Source: Saccharothrix deserti (GTDB taxonomy: Bacteria > Actinomycetota > Actinomycetes > Mycobacteriales > Pseudonocardiaceae). Taken from it: a stretch of 64,000 bases of DNA. The stretch is from the NCBI RefSeq assembly GCF_009769385.1, contig NZ_VKAB01000023.1, positions 146,935 to 210,934 on the forward strand. The letters are read 5' to 3'. Below the pieces are notes generated by a model that had not been told where the DNA came from, made no database searches, and worked only from the letters and a program-made list of their open reading frames with translations. Shown here one piece after another: positions 8,010-16,919 of this stretch. The position numbers and the translations under genes are program-made. Each line of letters starts with the position of its first letter. Positions within the stretch are counted from its first letter, which is position 1.

Positions 8010-9278
8010 TCAGGTGACAACGTCCGTCAGCAGCCGCGCGACGTCACCCAACTGCTCGTGCACGCCGTCACGTGCCACGACCTTCCCGCCGACCACGACA
8101 GTAGCCACGTCCGACGCCGTCGCGGCCAGGACCACCTGCTCGGGCGCAGCCCCCGCGGTCCGCACCGAATTCACCCGAACGGCGACGAGGTCAGCCGGTG
8201 CGCCCACCTCGATCCGACCGGCCTCCGGCCACCCGATGGAGGCGTGATTCGTCAGCGCGGCAACGAGTTCGTCCGGCGTGAAGCGCCCACGCTGCCCGGA
8301 ACGCAACCGCTCGTTGTGCTCCAGAGCGCGCGCCTCCACCAACGGATCGATCACCGCGTGCTGGTCGCTCCCCAACGACAACGGCACCCCGGCGTCCGCC
8401 AACTCCCGCGCCGGACCGATCCCGTCCGCCAGGTCCGCCTCCGTCGTCGGGCAGAAGCACACCCCGGTCCGCGTCGAACCCAGAAGAGCGATGTCCTTTG
8501 CAGACAAGTGCGTCCCGTGCACGGCCGTCGTCCGCGGCGTCAGGGCACCGGCTTCGGCGAGCAACTCCGTCGGAGTCATCCCGTACGACTCCAGGCACGC
8601 CTCGTTCTCGGCGGGTTGCTCCGACAGGTGTACGTGCAGCGGCCGTTCGGGGAACGCGCCCGCTACCAGCGACAACGTTTCACGTGGCACAGCGCGCACC
8701 GAGTGGATCGCCGCGCCGATCTTGGTGTTCTCGTCATCGCGCAGCTCAGCGACCCTGTCGAGCCACCTGTCCCCGGTCCCGTCGGAGAACCGCTCCTGCA
8801 CACCCCGCACAGGTTCACCTATCCCACCCGCCAGATAGCAAGCGTCCAACAGGGTGAGCCTGATCCCGGCGTCACGAGCGGCCTGCCGCAAGGCCTCCGC
8901 CATCTCGTTCCCACCGTTGTGCAGGTAGTGGAACTCCCCCACCGCCGTCACCCCGGCCACGGCCATCTCCGCGTACACGGCCCTGGCCAGCCTCAGGTAC
9001 GAGTCGGGCGTCAGCCGCTCCGCCACCGCGTACATCCGGTCGCGCCACGTCCAGAACGTCCCGCCGTCCCCGTGCGTGCGTCCGCGCAACGCCCGGTGGA
9101 ACGCGTGCGAGTGCGCGTTGGCGAAACCGGGGAACACCAGGCCGTAGAGCCGTTCCACCGCCAGCGGGATGGTGTTCACAGTGGACACCGACGTGATGAC
9201 GCCCTTGTCCACCCGAACCAGCACCCGGGACGCGATCCCGCCCGGCAACCACGCCCGCTCGCACCAGAAGCTCTTCAT
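8010..9278 (-). CDS. hutF: formimidoylglutamate deiminase
   Basis: A 422-residue amidohydrolase that deaminates N-formimidoyl-L-glutamate to N-formyl-L-glutamate and ammonia. Motifs include N-A-H-S-H-A-F-H-R (first metal histidines, about residue 62), V-G-E-F-H-Y-L-H, H-L-S-E-Q-P, T-A-V-H-G-T-H-L and L-G-S-D-Q-H. The ATG at 9278 overlaps the stop of the upstream M20 gene (ATGA at 9275-9278), which fixes the start. The presence of HutF shows that the two-step formylglutamate route is used here rather than direct formiminoglutamase. Confidence 0.93.
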   Translation of the reverse strand: MKSFWCERAWLPGGIASRVLVRVDKGVITSVSTVNTIPLAVERLYGLVFPGFANAHSHAFHRALRGRTHGDGGTFWTWRDRMYAVAERLTPDSYLRLARAVYAEMAVAGVTAVGEFHYLHNGGNEMAEALRQAARDAGIRLTLLDACYLAGGIGEPVRGVQERFSDGTGDRWLDRVAELRDDENTKIGAAIHSVRAVPRETLSLVAGAFPERPLHVHLSEQPAENEACLESYGMTPTELLAEAGALTPRTTAVHGTHLSAKDIALLGSTRTGVCFCPTTEADLADGIGPARELADAGVPLSLGSDQHAVIDPLVEARALEHNERLRSGQRGRFTPDELVAALTNHASIGWPEAGRIEVGAPADLVAVRVNSVRTAGAAPEQVVLAATASDVATVVVGGKVVARDGVHEQLGDVARLLTDVVT

Positions 9279-10453
9279 CGCGTCAAGTGCTCCAATGTCG
9301 TCGCCAGCGCCACCACGCCCGCCGCGCAGTCGTCCGCCTCCGCGAACTCCTCCGGCGCGTGGCTGATCCCGGTCGGGTTGCGCACGAACAGCATGGCGGT
9401 CGGCACGTGCGCGGCCAGGATCCCGGCGTCGTGACCGGCCCCGGTGGGGAGGGTGGGTGTGTTTTCGCCGAGGGCACTTCGTATATGAGATATGAGACCG
9501 GGGTCGAAGAAAACAGTTCCCCCCCAACTCTCCTCGGCCACCCGCACCTCGCAGCCCTCCTCCGCAGCCGCCGCACGGGCCGCCGACGTGATCCGGTCGA
9601 CCACCTCACGGGTGCGCGGCTCGTCGTCGGCCCGCGCGTCAAGCCAGACGTCCACGGACGAGGCGATGACGTTGGTGCCGCCGGGGTTCGGCACGATCCG
9701 GCCGACGGTGGCTCGGGCGCCGGCGGTGGCGGCACGGCGTGCGGCCAGCACCATCTGCGCGGCGGGCAGCATCGGGTCGCGGCGGTCCTCGATGAGGGTC
9801 GCGCCGGCGTGGTTGCCCTCACCGGTGAACGTGTACCGCCACCGGCCGTGGGCGAGGATCGAACTGGCGAGGCCGACCGGGACGTCCAGCCCCCGGCCCT
9901 GCTCGACGTGCAGCTCGACAAAAGCGCTGATGGACGCCAGCGCCCGGTCGTCGCGGCCCATCCGCAACGGGTCGAAGCCGGCGGCGTGGGCGGCCTCGCC
10001 GAACGTGATGCCGTCCGCGTCGACCAGCTTGCAGGCGGCTTCCGGGGTGATCGCGCCGGTCATCAGGCGGGAACCGAGGCAGGCCACGCCGAAGCGCCCG
10101 CCCTCCTCCTCCACGAACACGACGATCGCCAGCGGCTTCGACGGGGTGAAACCCTTCGCGCGCAACAGGTCCACCGCCTGCAACGCCGAGATCACGCCCA
10201 GCGGGCCGTCGAACGCGCCGCCGCCGGGCACCGAGTCGAGGTGGCTGCCGGTGATCACGGCGTCCGGCCCCGGTCGGCCCCACCAAGCCCAGATGTTGCC
10301 GTTGCGGTCGGGGTAGACGTCGAGGCCGCGGCGCTGCGCCTCCTCCACGAACCAGGCGCGGAGTTCGAGTTCGACGGCGTCGAAACCGTGGCGCGAGTAG
10401 CCGCCGCGTCTGGGGTCGCGGCCGACGTCGGCGATGTCCACGAGGTCAGTCAT
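9275..10453 (-). CDS. M20-family amidohydrolase (allantoate/N-carbamoyl amino acid hydrolase type), probable N-formylglutamate deformylase of the hut operon
   Basis: A 392-residue dinuclear-metal hydrolase. Metal ligands are visible as S-H-L-D-S (about 70), F-D-G-P-L-G, E-E-E-G-G-R-F, L-H-V-E-Q-G and the C-terminal I-S-H-A-P-E-E; N-P-G-G-T-N-V-I is the substrate loop. By family it resembles allantoate amidohydrolase or N-carbamoyl-L-amino-acid hydrolase. Its position between hutU and hutF, with 4-bp overlaps on both sides and no hutG in the window, argues that it removes the formyl group of N-formylglutamate; that function is inferred from context. The ATG at 10453 overlaps the hutU stop; a GTG lies one codon upstream. 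Confidence 0.85.
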   Translation of the reverse strand: MTDLVDIADVGRDPRRGGYSRHGFDAVELELRAWFVEEAQRRGLDVYPDRNGNIWAWWGRPGPDAVITGSHLDSVPGGGAFDGPLGVISALQAVDLLRAKGFTPSKPLAIVVFVEEEGGRFGVACLGSRLMTGAITPEAACKLVDADGITFGEAAHAAGFDPLRMGRDDRALASISAFVELHVEQGRGLDVPVGLASSILAHGRWRYTFTGEGNHAGATLIEDRRDPMLPAAQMVLAARRAATAGARATVGRIVPNPGGTNVIASSVDVWLDARADDEPRTREVVDRITSAARAAAAEEGCEVRVAEESWGGTVFFDPGLISHIRSALGENTPTLPTGAGHDAGILAAHVPTAMLFVRNPTGISHAPEEFAEADDCAAGVVALATTLEHLTR

Positions 10454-12105
10454 CACTGCTCATCGGCTTCGGCGCTCATCGGGATGGGGACGTTCTTGTC
10501 CTCGGCGACGTCGATCGCCCGCTGGTACCCGGCGTCGACGTGGCGGATGACGCCCATGGCGGGGTCGTTGGTCAGCACCCGTTCGATCTTCTGCGCCGCC
10601 AACGGGGTGCCGTCGGCGACCGTCACCTGACCGGCGTGGATGGACCTGCCGATGCCGACGCCGCCGCCGTGGTGCAGGGACACCCAGGTGGCGCCCGACG
10701 CGGTGTTGACCAGGGCGTTGAGCAGGGGCCAGTCGGCGATGGCGTCCGAACCGTCGGCCATCGCCTCGGTCTCGCGGTACGGGGAGGCGACCGAGCCGCA
10801 GTCGAGGTGGTCGCGGCCGATGACGATCGGCGCGGACAGCTCGCCGGACGCGACCATCTCGTTGAACTTGAGGCCGGCGAGGTGGCGTTCGCCGTAGCCG
10901 AGCCAGCAGATGCGGGCGGGCAGGCCCTGGAACTCGACGCGTTCGCCCGCCATCTTGATCCAGCGCGCCAGCTGCTCGTTCTCCGGGAAGAGCTCGAGGA
11001 TGGCGCGGTCGGTCTTGGCGATGTCGGCCGGGTCGCCGGACAGCGCGGCCCAGCGGAACGGGCCCTTGCCCTCGCAGAACAGCGGCCGGATGTAGGCGGG
11101 GACGAAGCCGGGGAAGTCGAACGCGCGGTCGTAGCCGCCGAGCTTGGCCTCGCCGCGGATGGAGTTGCCGTAGTCGAAGACCTCGGCGCCGCGGTCCATG
11201 AAGCCCACCATGGCCTCGACGTGGTCGGCCATCGAACCGCGGGCGCGGTCGGTGAACTCGTCGGGCTTGGCGGCGGCGTAGTCCGGCCAGTCCTCGACCG
11301 GGACGCCCTTCGGGCAGTACGCGAGCGGGTCGTGCGCGGAGGTCTGGTCGGTGACGATGTCGACCGGGACCTCGCGGCGCAGCAGCTCGGGCAGCACCTC
11401 GGCGGCGTTGCCGATCAGGCCCACGGACAGGGCCCGGCCTTCGGACTTCGCCTTGAGCACGCGGTCGATCGCGTCGTCGATGTCGTCGGCGATCTCGTCC
11501 AGGTAGCGGGTCTCGACGCGGCGGCGGGCGCGCTGCGGGTCGACCTCGATGCAGAGCGCGACGCCCTCGTTCATGGTGACCGCGAGCGGTTGCGCGCCGC
11601 CCATGCCGCCGAGACCGGCGGTGACGGTCAGTGTGCCGCGAAGGGTGCCGTTGAAGCGCTTGTTGGCGACGGCGGCGAACGTCTCGTAGGTGCCCTGGAG
11701 GATGCCCTGGGTGCCGATGTAGATCCACGAACCGGCCGTCATCTGGCCGTACATGGTCAGGCCCTCGGCTTCGAGGCGGCGGAACTCGGGCCAGTTCGCC
11801 CAGTCCGGCACGAGGTTCGAGTTCGCGATGAGCACGCGCGGCGCCCACTCGTGGGTGCGCATGACGCCGACCGGGCGGCCGGACTGGACGAGCAGGGTCT
11901 CGTCGTCGGCGAGGTTGGCCAGCTCGCGGCTGATCGCGTGGAAGCTCGGCCAGTCGCGGGCGGCCTTGCCGGTGCCGCCGTAGACGACGAGGTCCTCGGG
12001 GCGTTCGGCGACGTCGGGGTCGAGGTTGTTGTGGAACATCCGCAAGGCGGCCTCGGTCGGCCAGCTGCGGGCGGTGAGGTCGGTTCCTCGGGCGGCACGC
12101 ACCAT
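10453..12105 (-). CDS. hutU: urocanate hydratase
   Basis: A 550-residue NAD+-dependent enzyme converting urocanate to 4-imidazolone-5-propionate. Characteristic segments are Y-G-G-T-G-K-A-A-R-D-W near residue 42, the NAD-binding G-L-G-G-M-G-G-A-Q-P, the L-D-C-G-S-V-A-S-P stretch and the C-terminal H-H-G-G-G-V-G-I-G-R-S. Length matches the family. Its ATG at 12105 overlaps the hutH stop (ATGA) and its stop overlaps the M20 gene, so hutH-hutU-M20-hutF are one tightly coupled minus-strand operon. Confidence 0.97.
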   Translation of the reverse strand: MVRAARGTDLTARSWPTEAALRMFHNNLDPDVAERPEDLVVYGGTGKAARDWPSFHAISRELANLADDETLLVQSGRPVGVMRTHEWAPRVLIANSNLVPDWANWPEFRRLEAEGLTMYGQMTAGSWIYIGTQGILQGTYETFAAVANKRFNGTLRGTLTVTAGLGGMGGAQPLAVTMNEGVALCIEVDPQRARRRVETRYLDEIADDIDDAIDRVLKAKSEGRALSVGLIGNAAEVLPELLRREVPVDIVTDQTSAHDPLAYCPKGVPVEDWPDYAAAKPDEFTDRARGSMADHVEAMVGFMDRGAEVFDYGNSIRGEAKLGGYDRAFDFPGFVPAYIRPLFCEGKGPFRWAALSGDPADIAKTDRAILELFPENEQLARWIKMAGERVEFQGLPARICWLGYGERHLAGLKFNEMVASGELSAPIVIGRDHLDCGSVASPYRETEAMADGSDAIADWPLLNALVNTASGATWVSLHHGGGVGIGRSIHAGQVTVADGTPLAAQKIERVLTNDPAMGVIRHVDAGYQRAIDVAEDKNVPIPMSAEADEQ

Positions 12106-13607
12106 CACAGGGCTCCGTTCCGGATCAGTTCTTCGGCGGCGGCGATCTCGGGCGCGAGGTGGCGGTCCGGGCCGGGGCCCCCGACGTGCTCGCGGAGCTT
12201 CGCCACGGCGGCCGCGGTCGCGGGGGCGGGCTTGAGCGGTTTGCGCAGGTCCAGGGCGCGGGCGGCGGTCAGGAACTCGATCGCGAGAACCTTGCGCAGG
12301 CCGTCCACGGACTGGCGCAGCTTGCGGGCGGAGGACCAGCCCATGGAGACGTGGTCCTCCTGCATCGCGCTGCTCGGGATCGAGTCGACCGAGGCGGGCG
12401 CGGCCAGGCGCTTCAGCTCGCTGACGATCGCGGCCTGGGTGTACTGGGCGATCATGTGGCCGGAGTCGACGCCCGGGTCGTGGGCCAGGAACGGCGGCAG
12501 GCCGTGCGAGCGGTTCACGTCGAGCATCCGGTCGGTGCGGCGTTCCGCGATGCTCGCCACGTCGGCCGTGGGGATGGCGAGGAAGTCCAGCACGTAGGCG
12601 ATCGGCGCGCCGTGGAAGTTGCCGTTCGACTCGACCCGGCCGTCGGCCAGCACCACCGGGTTGTCGATGGACGACGCCAGCTCACGGTCCGCGACGGTCT
12701 CGGCGTAGGCGACGGTGTCGCGGGCCGCGCCGTGGACCTGCGGTGAGCAGCGCAACGAGTAGGCGTCCTGGACGCGGGTGCAGTCCGGGCCGCGGTGGCT
12801 GTCCATGATCTCGGAGTCCCGCAGGATCTCCGCCATCCGCTGGGCGGACCGGCCCTGGCCGGGGTGCGGGCGCAGGGCCTGGAGGTCGGCGGCGAACACG
12901 CGGTCCGTGCCGAGGAGGGCTTCCACGCTCATCGCGGCGGTCAGGTCGGCGACGTCCAGCAGGTAGTGCAGGTCCCTGATCGCGAGGACGAGCATGCCGA
13001 GCATGCCGTCGGTGCCGTTGATCAGGGCCAGGCCCTCCTTCTCGGCCAGGCGGACGGGTTCGATGCCCGCCTTGGCGAGGGCCTGTGCGGCCGGGACGAG
13101 GTTGTCGTCGGCGTCGCGAACCTGGCCTTCACCCGTGAGGGCGAGGGCGGCGGCGGACAGCGGGGCGAGGTCGCCCGAGCAGCCGAGCGAGCCGAACTCG
13201 TGGACGACCGGGGTGATGCCGGCGTTCAGCATCGCGGCCATCGTCTCGGCGGTCTCCAGCCTGATGCCGGTGTGACCGCTGGTCAGGGTCTTGAGGCGGA
13301 GCAGGACGAGGGCGCGGACGACCTCTCGCTCGACCTCGGGGCCGGCGCCCGCCGCGTGCGAGCGGACCAGGGACTGCTGGAGCGCGGCACGGCGGTCCGG
13401 CGGGATGTGCCGGACCGCCAGCGCGCCGAACCCGGTGGAGACGCCGTAGGTGGGCTTCTCGGCCGTGGCCAGGCGTTCGATGTGTGCCCGAGCGGTCGTG
13501 ACCGCGTCGCGGGCCGCCTCCGTGATCTCCACGCGCGCGCCGCCACGGGCCACGGCGTGGACGTCCTCGCGGGTCAGGGGCTTCGGACCCAACTGCACGG
13601 GTTGCAT
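12105..13607 (-). CDS. hutH: histidine ammonia-lyase
   Basis: A 500-residue enzyme that eliminates ammonia from histidine to give urocanate, the first committed step. The autocatalytic MIO cofactor triad is C143-S144-G145 in G-C-S-G-D-L-A-P-L; most family members have Ala-Ser-Gly, and the Cys form is known to me from actinomycete enzymes. Other conserved parts are Y-G-V-S-T-G-F-G near residue 54 and N-G-T-D-G-M. It is the first gene of the hut operon, with a palindromic candidate operator 55 bp upstream. Confidence 0.97.
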   Translation of the reverse strand: MQPVQLGPKPLTREDVHAVARGGARVEITEAARDAVTTARAHIERLATAEKPTYGVSTGFGALAVRHIPPDRRAALQQSLVRSHAAGAGPEVEREVVRALVLLRLKTLTSGHTGIRLETAETMAAMLNAGITPVVHEFGSLGCSGDLAPLSAAALALTGEGQVRDADDNLVPAAQALAKAGIEPVRLAEKEGLALINGTDGMLGMLVLAIRDLHYLLDVADLTAAMSVEALLGTDRVFAADLQALRPHPGQGRSAQRMAEILRDSEIMDSHRGPDCTRVQDAYSLRCSPQVHGAARDTVAYAETVADRELASSIDNPVVLADGRVESNGNFHGAPIAYVLDFLAIPTADVASIAERRTDRMLDVNRSHGLPPFLAHDPGVDSGHMIAQYTQAAIVSELKRLAAPASVDSIPSSAMQEDHVSMGWSSARKLRQSVDGLRKVLAIEFLTAARALDLRKPLKPAPATAAAVAKLREHVGGPGPDRHLAPEIAAAEELIRNGAL

Positions 13608-13661
13608 GTGCTCATCTCAACCCGGCAGCCGGGTCCGCACGACCCGAGGTCCGGCGATCGT

Positions 13662-13677
13662 GTCTGGAATACCAGAC
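13662..13677. promoter_or_regulatory. candidate HutR (IclR-type) operator upstream of hutH
   Basis: GTCTGG-AATA-CCAGAC is a perfect 6-4-6 palindrome at 13662-13677, in the 74-bp gap between hutH and the membrane-protein gene. Its central TCTGGAATACCAGA matches 13 of 14 positions of the motif TCTGwwATwCCAGA that I recall for the IclR-type histidine regulator HutR of Corynebacterium glutamicum. An IclR-family gene lies 1.6 kb away at 15226, which makes the assignment coherent. Confidence 0.65.
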
Positions 13678-13681
13678 TCGG

Positions 13682-14710
13682 TCAGCGGCCGATCCAGGAC
13701 ATGTCCGGGTTCAGGTCGACCTCGACCGCCTCGGCCGCGGCGATCAGCGCCTCCGCCGACTTGGTGTCCGGGCCGTTGCCGGCGACCAACAGGTACCGCT
13801 GCGGGGCCAGCTCGACGCGCAGGTAGCCGTTGCCGGTGGCGAGGTACTCGGCGGGCAGGCCGCGCGCGGTGACCGCAACCCACGTGCCGTAGCCGCCCTT
13901 GAGCTCGGGCGCGATGTTGTTGCTGAGCGTCGCGGAGTAGCCGACACCGTCGATCTCACCGCTCGTGGACACGCTCCACTTGCCCTCACTGTGCGTTTCG
14001 CCGTTCACGGTGACCGTGTAGTCGACCGAGCCGCCGATGGACATCGGCGAACGCGCCGGCGTGGGGTCCGGCCGCAACGACTCGGCGATCCGCAACGCCG
14101 AGGCGCGCACGTCCGGCGCGTTCAGCAGGGTGAGCTGGATGTAGACGCCCGGTTCCGGGTTGAGCACGACCTCCGCGTCGGGGTTGGTCGCGTCCTGCTG
14201 CGGGTCCGTGATCTGGGCGGGCTTGCCGTTGACCGTCGCCCGGCTGTCACCGGACGCGTTGATGATCCGGTTGTGCAGCGCCTGCTTCCCCTCCTCGCTG
14301 TGCGCGATGACCAGGGTGAACATCGGCGTGTCGGACTGCCCGTTGGGGACGCGGTGGACCCAGTGCCGCTGGGTCCGGTCGTCCAGGTCGACGATCCGGT
14401 CCCCCTCGATCATGCCGTCGGGCAGCCACGTCGGGCTGTAGCCGAGGGTGGCCGGGGCGTTCGTGGCGGCGGTGGTCGTGGTCGGGACGGTGGTGTTCTG
14501 GGCGCCGGCCTCGGTCGACGGGCGGATGTTCGCCGTGGTGACGACGGCGACGGCCGCGATGGCCACCGCGCCGGTCGCCGCGGCGAGGGACAGGAACAGC
14601 GGCTTGCGGCTCTTCTTGGGGCGGTAGAGCGCGGCCAGGACGTTGCCCTCCGGCGGGGTCTGCTCGGCACGCAGCCGCAGCGCGTCCCTGATTTGGCTCT
14701 CGGTGTCCAT
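13682..14710 (-). CDS. membrane-anchored extracytoplasmic protein coupled to an ECF sigma factor
   Basis: A 342-residue protein with a basic cytoplasmic N-terminus of about 35 residues, a single membrane helix (about 37-57) and a Thr/Ala-rich linker followed by a roughly 250-residue extracytoplasmic domain with the pattern L-G-Y-S-P-T-W-L-P-D-G. The ATG at 14710 overlaps the stop of the sigma factor gene (ATGA), so it is the second gene of a two-gene operon. Such partners of SigE-family sigma factors usually act as anti-sigma or surface sensors; no zinc-binding ZAS motif is visible at the N-terminus, so the mechanism is open. Confidence 0.75.
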   Translation of the reverse strand: MDTESQIRDALRLRAEQTPPEGNVLAALYRPKKSRKPLFLSLAAATGAVAIAAVAVVTTANIRPSTEAGAQNTTVPTTTTAATNAPATLGYSPTWLPDGMIEGDRIVDLDDRTQRHWVHRVPNGQSDTPMFTLVIAHSEEGKQALHNRIINASGDSRATVNGKPAQITDPQQDATNPDAEVVLNPEPGVYIQLTLLNAPDVRASALRIAESLRPDPTPARSPMSIGGSVDYTVTVNGETHSEGKWSVSTSGEIDGVGYSATLSNNIAPELKGGYGTWVAVTARGLPAEYLATGNGYLRVELAPQRYLLVAGNGPDTKSAEALIAAAEAVEVDLNPDMSWIGR

Positions 14711-15189
14711 CACAGTGCCTCCTTCACGCGGTCGTTCGCGCGCAGCGTCGCCAGCGCGCGGGAAATGTGGCTGCGGACCGTGACCTGGGAGCAGTTCAGG
14801 GTCTCGGCGATCTCGGCGTCGTCGTAGCCCTCGTAGTAGCGCAGCACGACGCACGCCTTCTGCTTGCGCGGCAGCTTGTCGATGCGCTGGAGCATCGCTT
14901 CGCGCTCGTCGTAGAAGCCGGACGGGTCCGGGCTCGGCGGGTCGATGCTGTGCAGCGGGGTGTGCGTCTTCCGGCGGCGGCGCCAGCTCAGGAACTCGTT
15001 GGTGACCATCCTCTTCAGGTAGGCGGCGGGGGCGTCGACCTGGGCGATGCGTGTCCAGCGCTGTTGGGCTCTGAGCAGGCACTCCTGGACCACGTCCTGG
15101 GCCAGGTGCGGGTCGCCGGTCAGCACGGTGGCGTAGCGCAGCAGCGGGGTGACCTGCCCGGTGGCGAAGTCCTCGAAGCTGGTCGTCAT
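14710..15189 (-). CDS. SigE-family ECF RNA polymerase sigma factor
   Basis: A 159-residue group-4 sigma factor. Region 2 (about residues 5-70) includes R-Y-A-T-V-L-T-G-D-P-H-L-A-Q-D-V-V-Q-E and the -10-recognising L-K-R-M-V-T-N-E-F-L-S-W; region 4 (about 100-155) carries L-P-R-K-Q-K-A-C-V-V-L-R-Y-Y-E-G and the HTH C-S-Q-V-T-V-R-S-H-I-S-R-A-L. It is typical of the short actinobacterial SigE type. The start at 15189 lies 37 bp from the divergent IclR start at 15226. Its membrane partner follows with ATGA overlap. Confidence 0.9.
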   Translation of the reverse strand: MTTSFEDFATGQVTPLLRYATVLTGDPHLAQDVVQECLLRAQQRWTRIAQVDAPAAYLKRMVTNEFLSWRRRRKTHTPLHSIDPPSPDPSGFYDEREAMLQRIDKLPRKQKACVVLRYYEGYDDAEIAETLNCSQVTVRSHISRALATLRANDRVKEAL

Positions 15190-15225
15190 ACCCCTCCAAT
15201 GCGCTTTGCCGCGGTTTTGTTGAGA

Positions 15226-16005
15226 ATGGCTTTCGTGGGAGGCAGCAGCGACGTGCCGGCGTTGCGCCGAGGGTTGGCGGTGCTGCGGCTGCTGGCCAGC
15301 AGGCCGGGTCCGCTGTCGGCGGCGGCGGTGGCGCGTGAGCTGTCCTTGCCCAGGTCCACGACGTACCACCTGCTGGCGGAGCTGGCGGCGGCCGGGTTCG
15401 CGACCCACTTCCCCGAGGAGCGACGCTACGGGCTCGGCGTGGCGGCGTTCGAGCTCGGGTCGGCGTACCTGCGGCACGACCCGTTGGAGCGGTTGGCGCG
15501 GCCGGTGCTGCGGCGGTTGGTGGATTCCGTCGGGCGGACCGCTCATCTGGGGGTGCTGCACGGTTCGGAGGCGTTGTACCTGGTGCGGGAGCAGCCCCGG
15601 CAGCCGACGACGATCGTGTCGGACGTCGGGGTGCGGCTGCCCGCGCACCTGACCGCTTCGGGTCGGGCGGTGCTGGGCCGGCTGCCGGCGGCGCAGGTGC
15701 GGGCGCTGTTCCCGGGCCCGTTCGTGGACCGGACCGGGCGGGGGCCGCGGAACCTGCCCGCGTTGCGGCGCCTGCTGGCGGTGGAGCGGCGGCGCGGGTG
15801 GGCGGTGGAGGACGGTTACGTGACGGCCGGGTTCGCCTCGGTGGCGGCGCCCGTGTTCGACCACGGCGAGCGGCCGATCGCGGCGATCACGGTGACGTTC
15901 CGGCACGTGTGCGAGGTGGAGTGCGGCGAGACGTGGCCGGAGTTGGCGGCGGAGATCCGGCGTGCGGCGGACGAGCTGACCAGCCGGATCGGCGGACGCG
16001 GCTGA
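15226..16005 (+). CDS. IclR-family transcriptional regulator, candidate histidine-utilisation regulator
   Basis: About 259 residues. An N-terminal winged HTH (V-P-A-L-R-R-G-L-A-V-L-R-L-L-A, then L-P-R-S-T-T-Y-H-L-L) is followed by the IclR effector domain (G-V-L-H-G-S-E-A-L-Y-L-V, L-P-A-H-L-T-A-S-G-R-A-V-L-G, and V-E-D-G-Y-V-T-A-G). The ATG at 15226 is chosen; an in-frame ATG at 15199 would add nine residues. Proximity to hutH and a HutR-like palindrome in front of hutH suggest it controls histidine catabolism, although the sigma-factor operon lies between them. Confidence 0.85.
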   Translation: MAFVGGSSDVPALRRGLAVLRLLASRPGPLSAAAVARELSLPRSTTYHLLAELAAAGFATHFPEERRYGLGVAAFELGSAYLRHDPLERLARPVLRRLVDSVGRTAHLGVLHGSEALYLVREQPRQPTTIVSDVGVRLPAHLTASGRAVLGRLPAAQVRALFPGPFVDRTGRGPRNLPALRRLLAVERRRGWAVEDGYVTAGFASVAAPVFDHGERPIAAITVTFRHVCEVECGETWPELAAEIRRAADELTSRIGGRG

Positions 16006-16094
16006 CCCGCAGAGGGCTCGCCCGGATTTTCATGCGGGTTTCATCTTGGCCCCCTAACTTCCGGTTGATCTCTACGACGGACAGGACGGGTGAC

Positions 16095-16919
16095 GTGACC
16101 GGACGTGCTCGGAACACCTCGACCGGGCAGCGGTGGCTGCTCGTGCTGCTCGGCATCAGCGCACTGGTCAGCCTGCTGAGCATGGCCGTGCCCGCGTTGT
16201 TCGACCACCCGCTGGTGAACAACGGCGGCGAGTTGCAGCTCTACCTCGACGTGGTGGAGGAGGGCAACCTGCCCACGTGGTGGAGCTCCGCGCTCTTGGT
16301 GACCACCGCCCTCGCGCACGCCGTGACGGGTGCGTCCGCCCGCGTCGCCGGCTCCCGCTGGTGGCCGTACTGGTTCGTCACCGCCGGTGTGCTGGCGGTG
16401 CTCTCCCTGGACGACCACACCTCGCTGCACGAGCGGCTGGACGCCGTCGGGCGTCACGTCGTGGCCTTCGACAGCTTCCCGTTCTACTGGATCGTGCCCG
16501 GACTGATCGCCGGCGCCGCGGTCGCCGGCGCGATCGCCGTGCTGGCCGCGAACGTGACCCCGCCGGTGCGGGTCCAGCTGCTCGCCGGGGTCTCGGTGCT
16601 CCTCGTCGCGGCGCTCGGCGGCGAGGTCGCGCAGGGAGCGCTGCTCGTCGCCGCCGAGACCGGTCCGCTGTACGTGCTGACCTACCACGCCGAGGAACTG
16701 GGCGAGAACATCGGCGTCCTGCTCATGCTGTCCGCCGCGACCACAGCCCTGACCGCGACCGTGCGCGAGGGCCGGATCGAGCTGGTCTACGGGCGTCCGG
16801 AAGACGCGCATCGACTTCGCCACGACGACGCGACGATCCGACTGGACCGCCCGCGTGCCACCGTCCACGTCGAGGTCGGCCGACACCGGCGCGCCGCTAC
16901 GCTGAACCAGTGGCGGTGA
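16095..16919 (+). CDS. polytopic membrane protein of unknown function
   Basis: A 274-residue protein with about seven hydrophobic segments between residues 13 and 225 and a hydrophilic, arginine-rich C-terminal tail. The second extracytoplasmic region contains L-S-L-D-D-H-T-S-L-H-E-R-L-D and a later segment L-T-Y-H-A-E-E-L-G-E-N, so conserved acidic and histidine residues sit near membrane boundaries as in some metal-dependent membrane hydrolases; I cannot assign a family. GTG at 16095 is preceded by a GGACGGG ribosome binding site. The kinase-like gene overlaps its end. Confidence 0.7.
   Translation: MTGRARNTSTGQRWLLVLLGISALVSLLSMAVPALFDHPLVNNGGELQLYLDVVEEGNLPTWWSSALLVTTALAHAVTGASARVAGSRWWPYWFVTAGVLAVLSLDDHTSLHERLDAVGRHVVAFDSFPFYWIVPGLIAGAAVAGAIAVLAANVTPPVRVQLLAGVSVLLVAALGGEVAQGALLVAAETGPLYVLTYHAEELGENIGVLLMLSAATTALTATVREGRIELVYGRPEDAHRLRHDDATIRLDRPRATVHVEVGRHRRAATLNQWR

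Noticed and set aside
13682..15199. A 505-residue open frame joining the sigma-factor region and its membrane partner
   Set aside because: Only the part from 14710 downward is protein-like; upstream sequence in this frame is Arg/Pro-rich shadow, and the sigma factor is in another frame with an ATGA junction at 14710.
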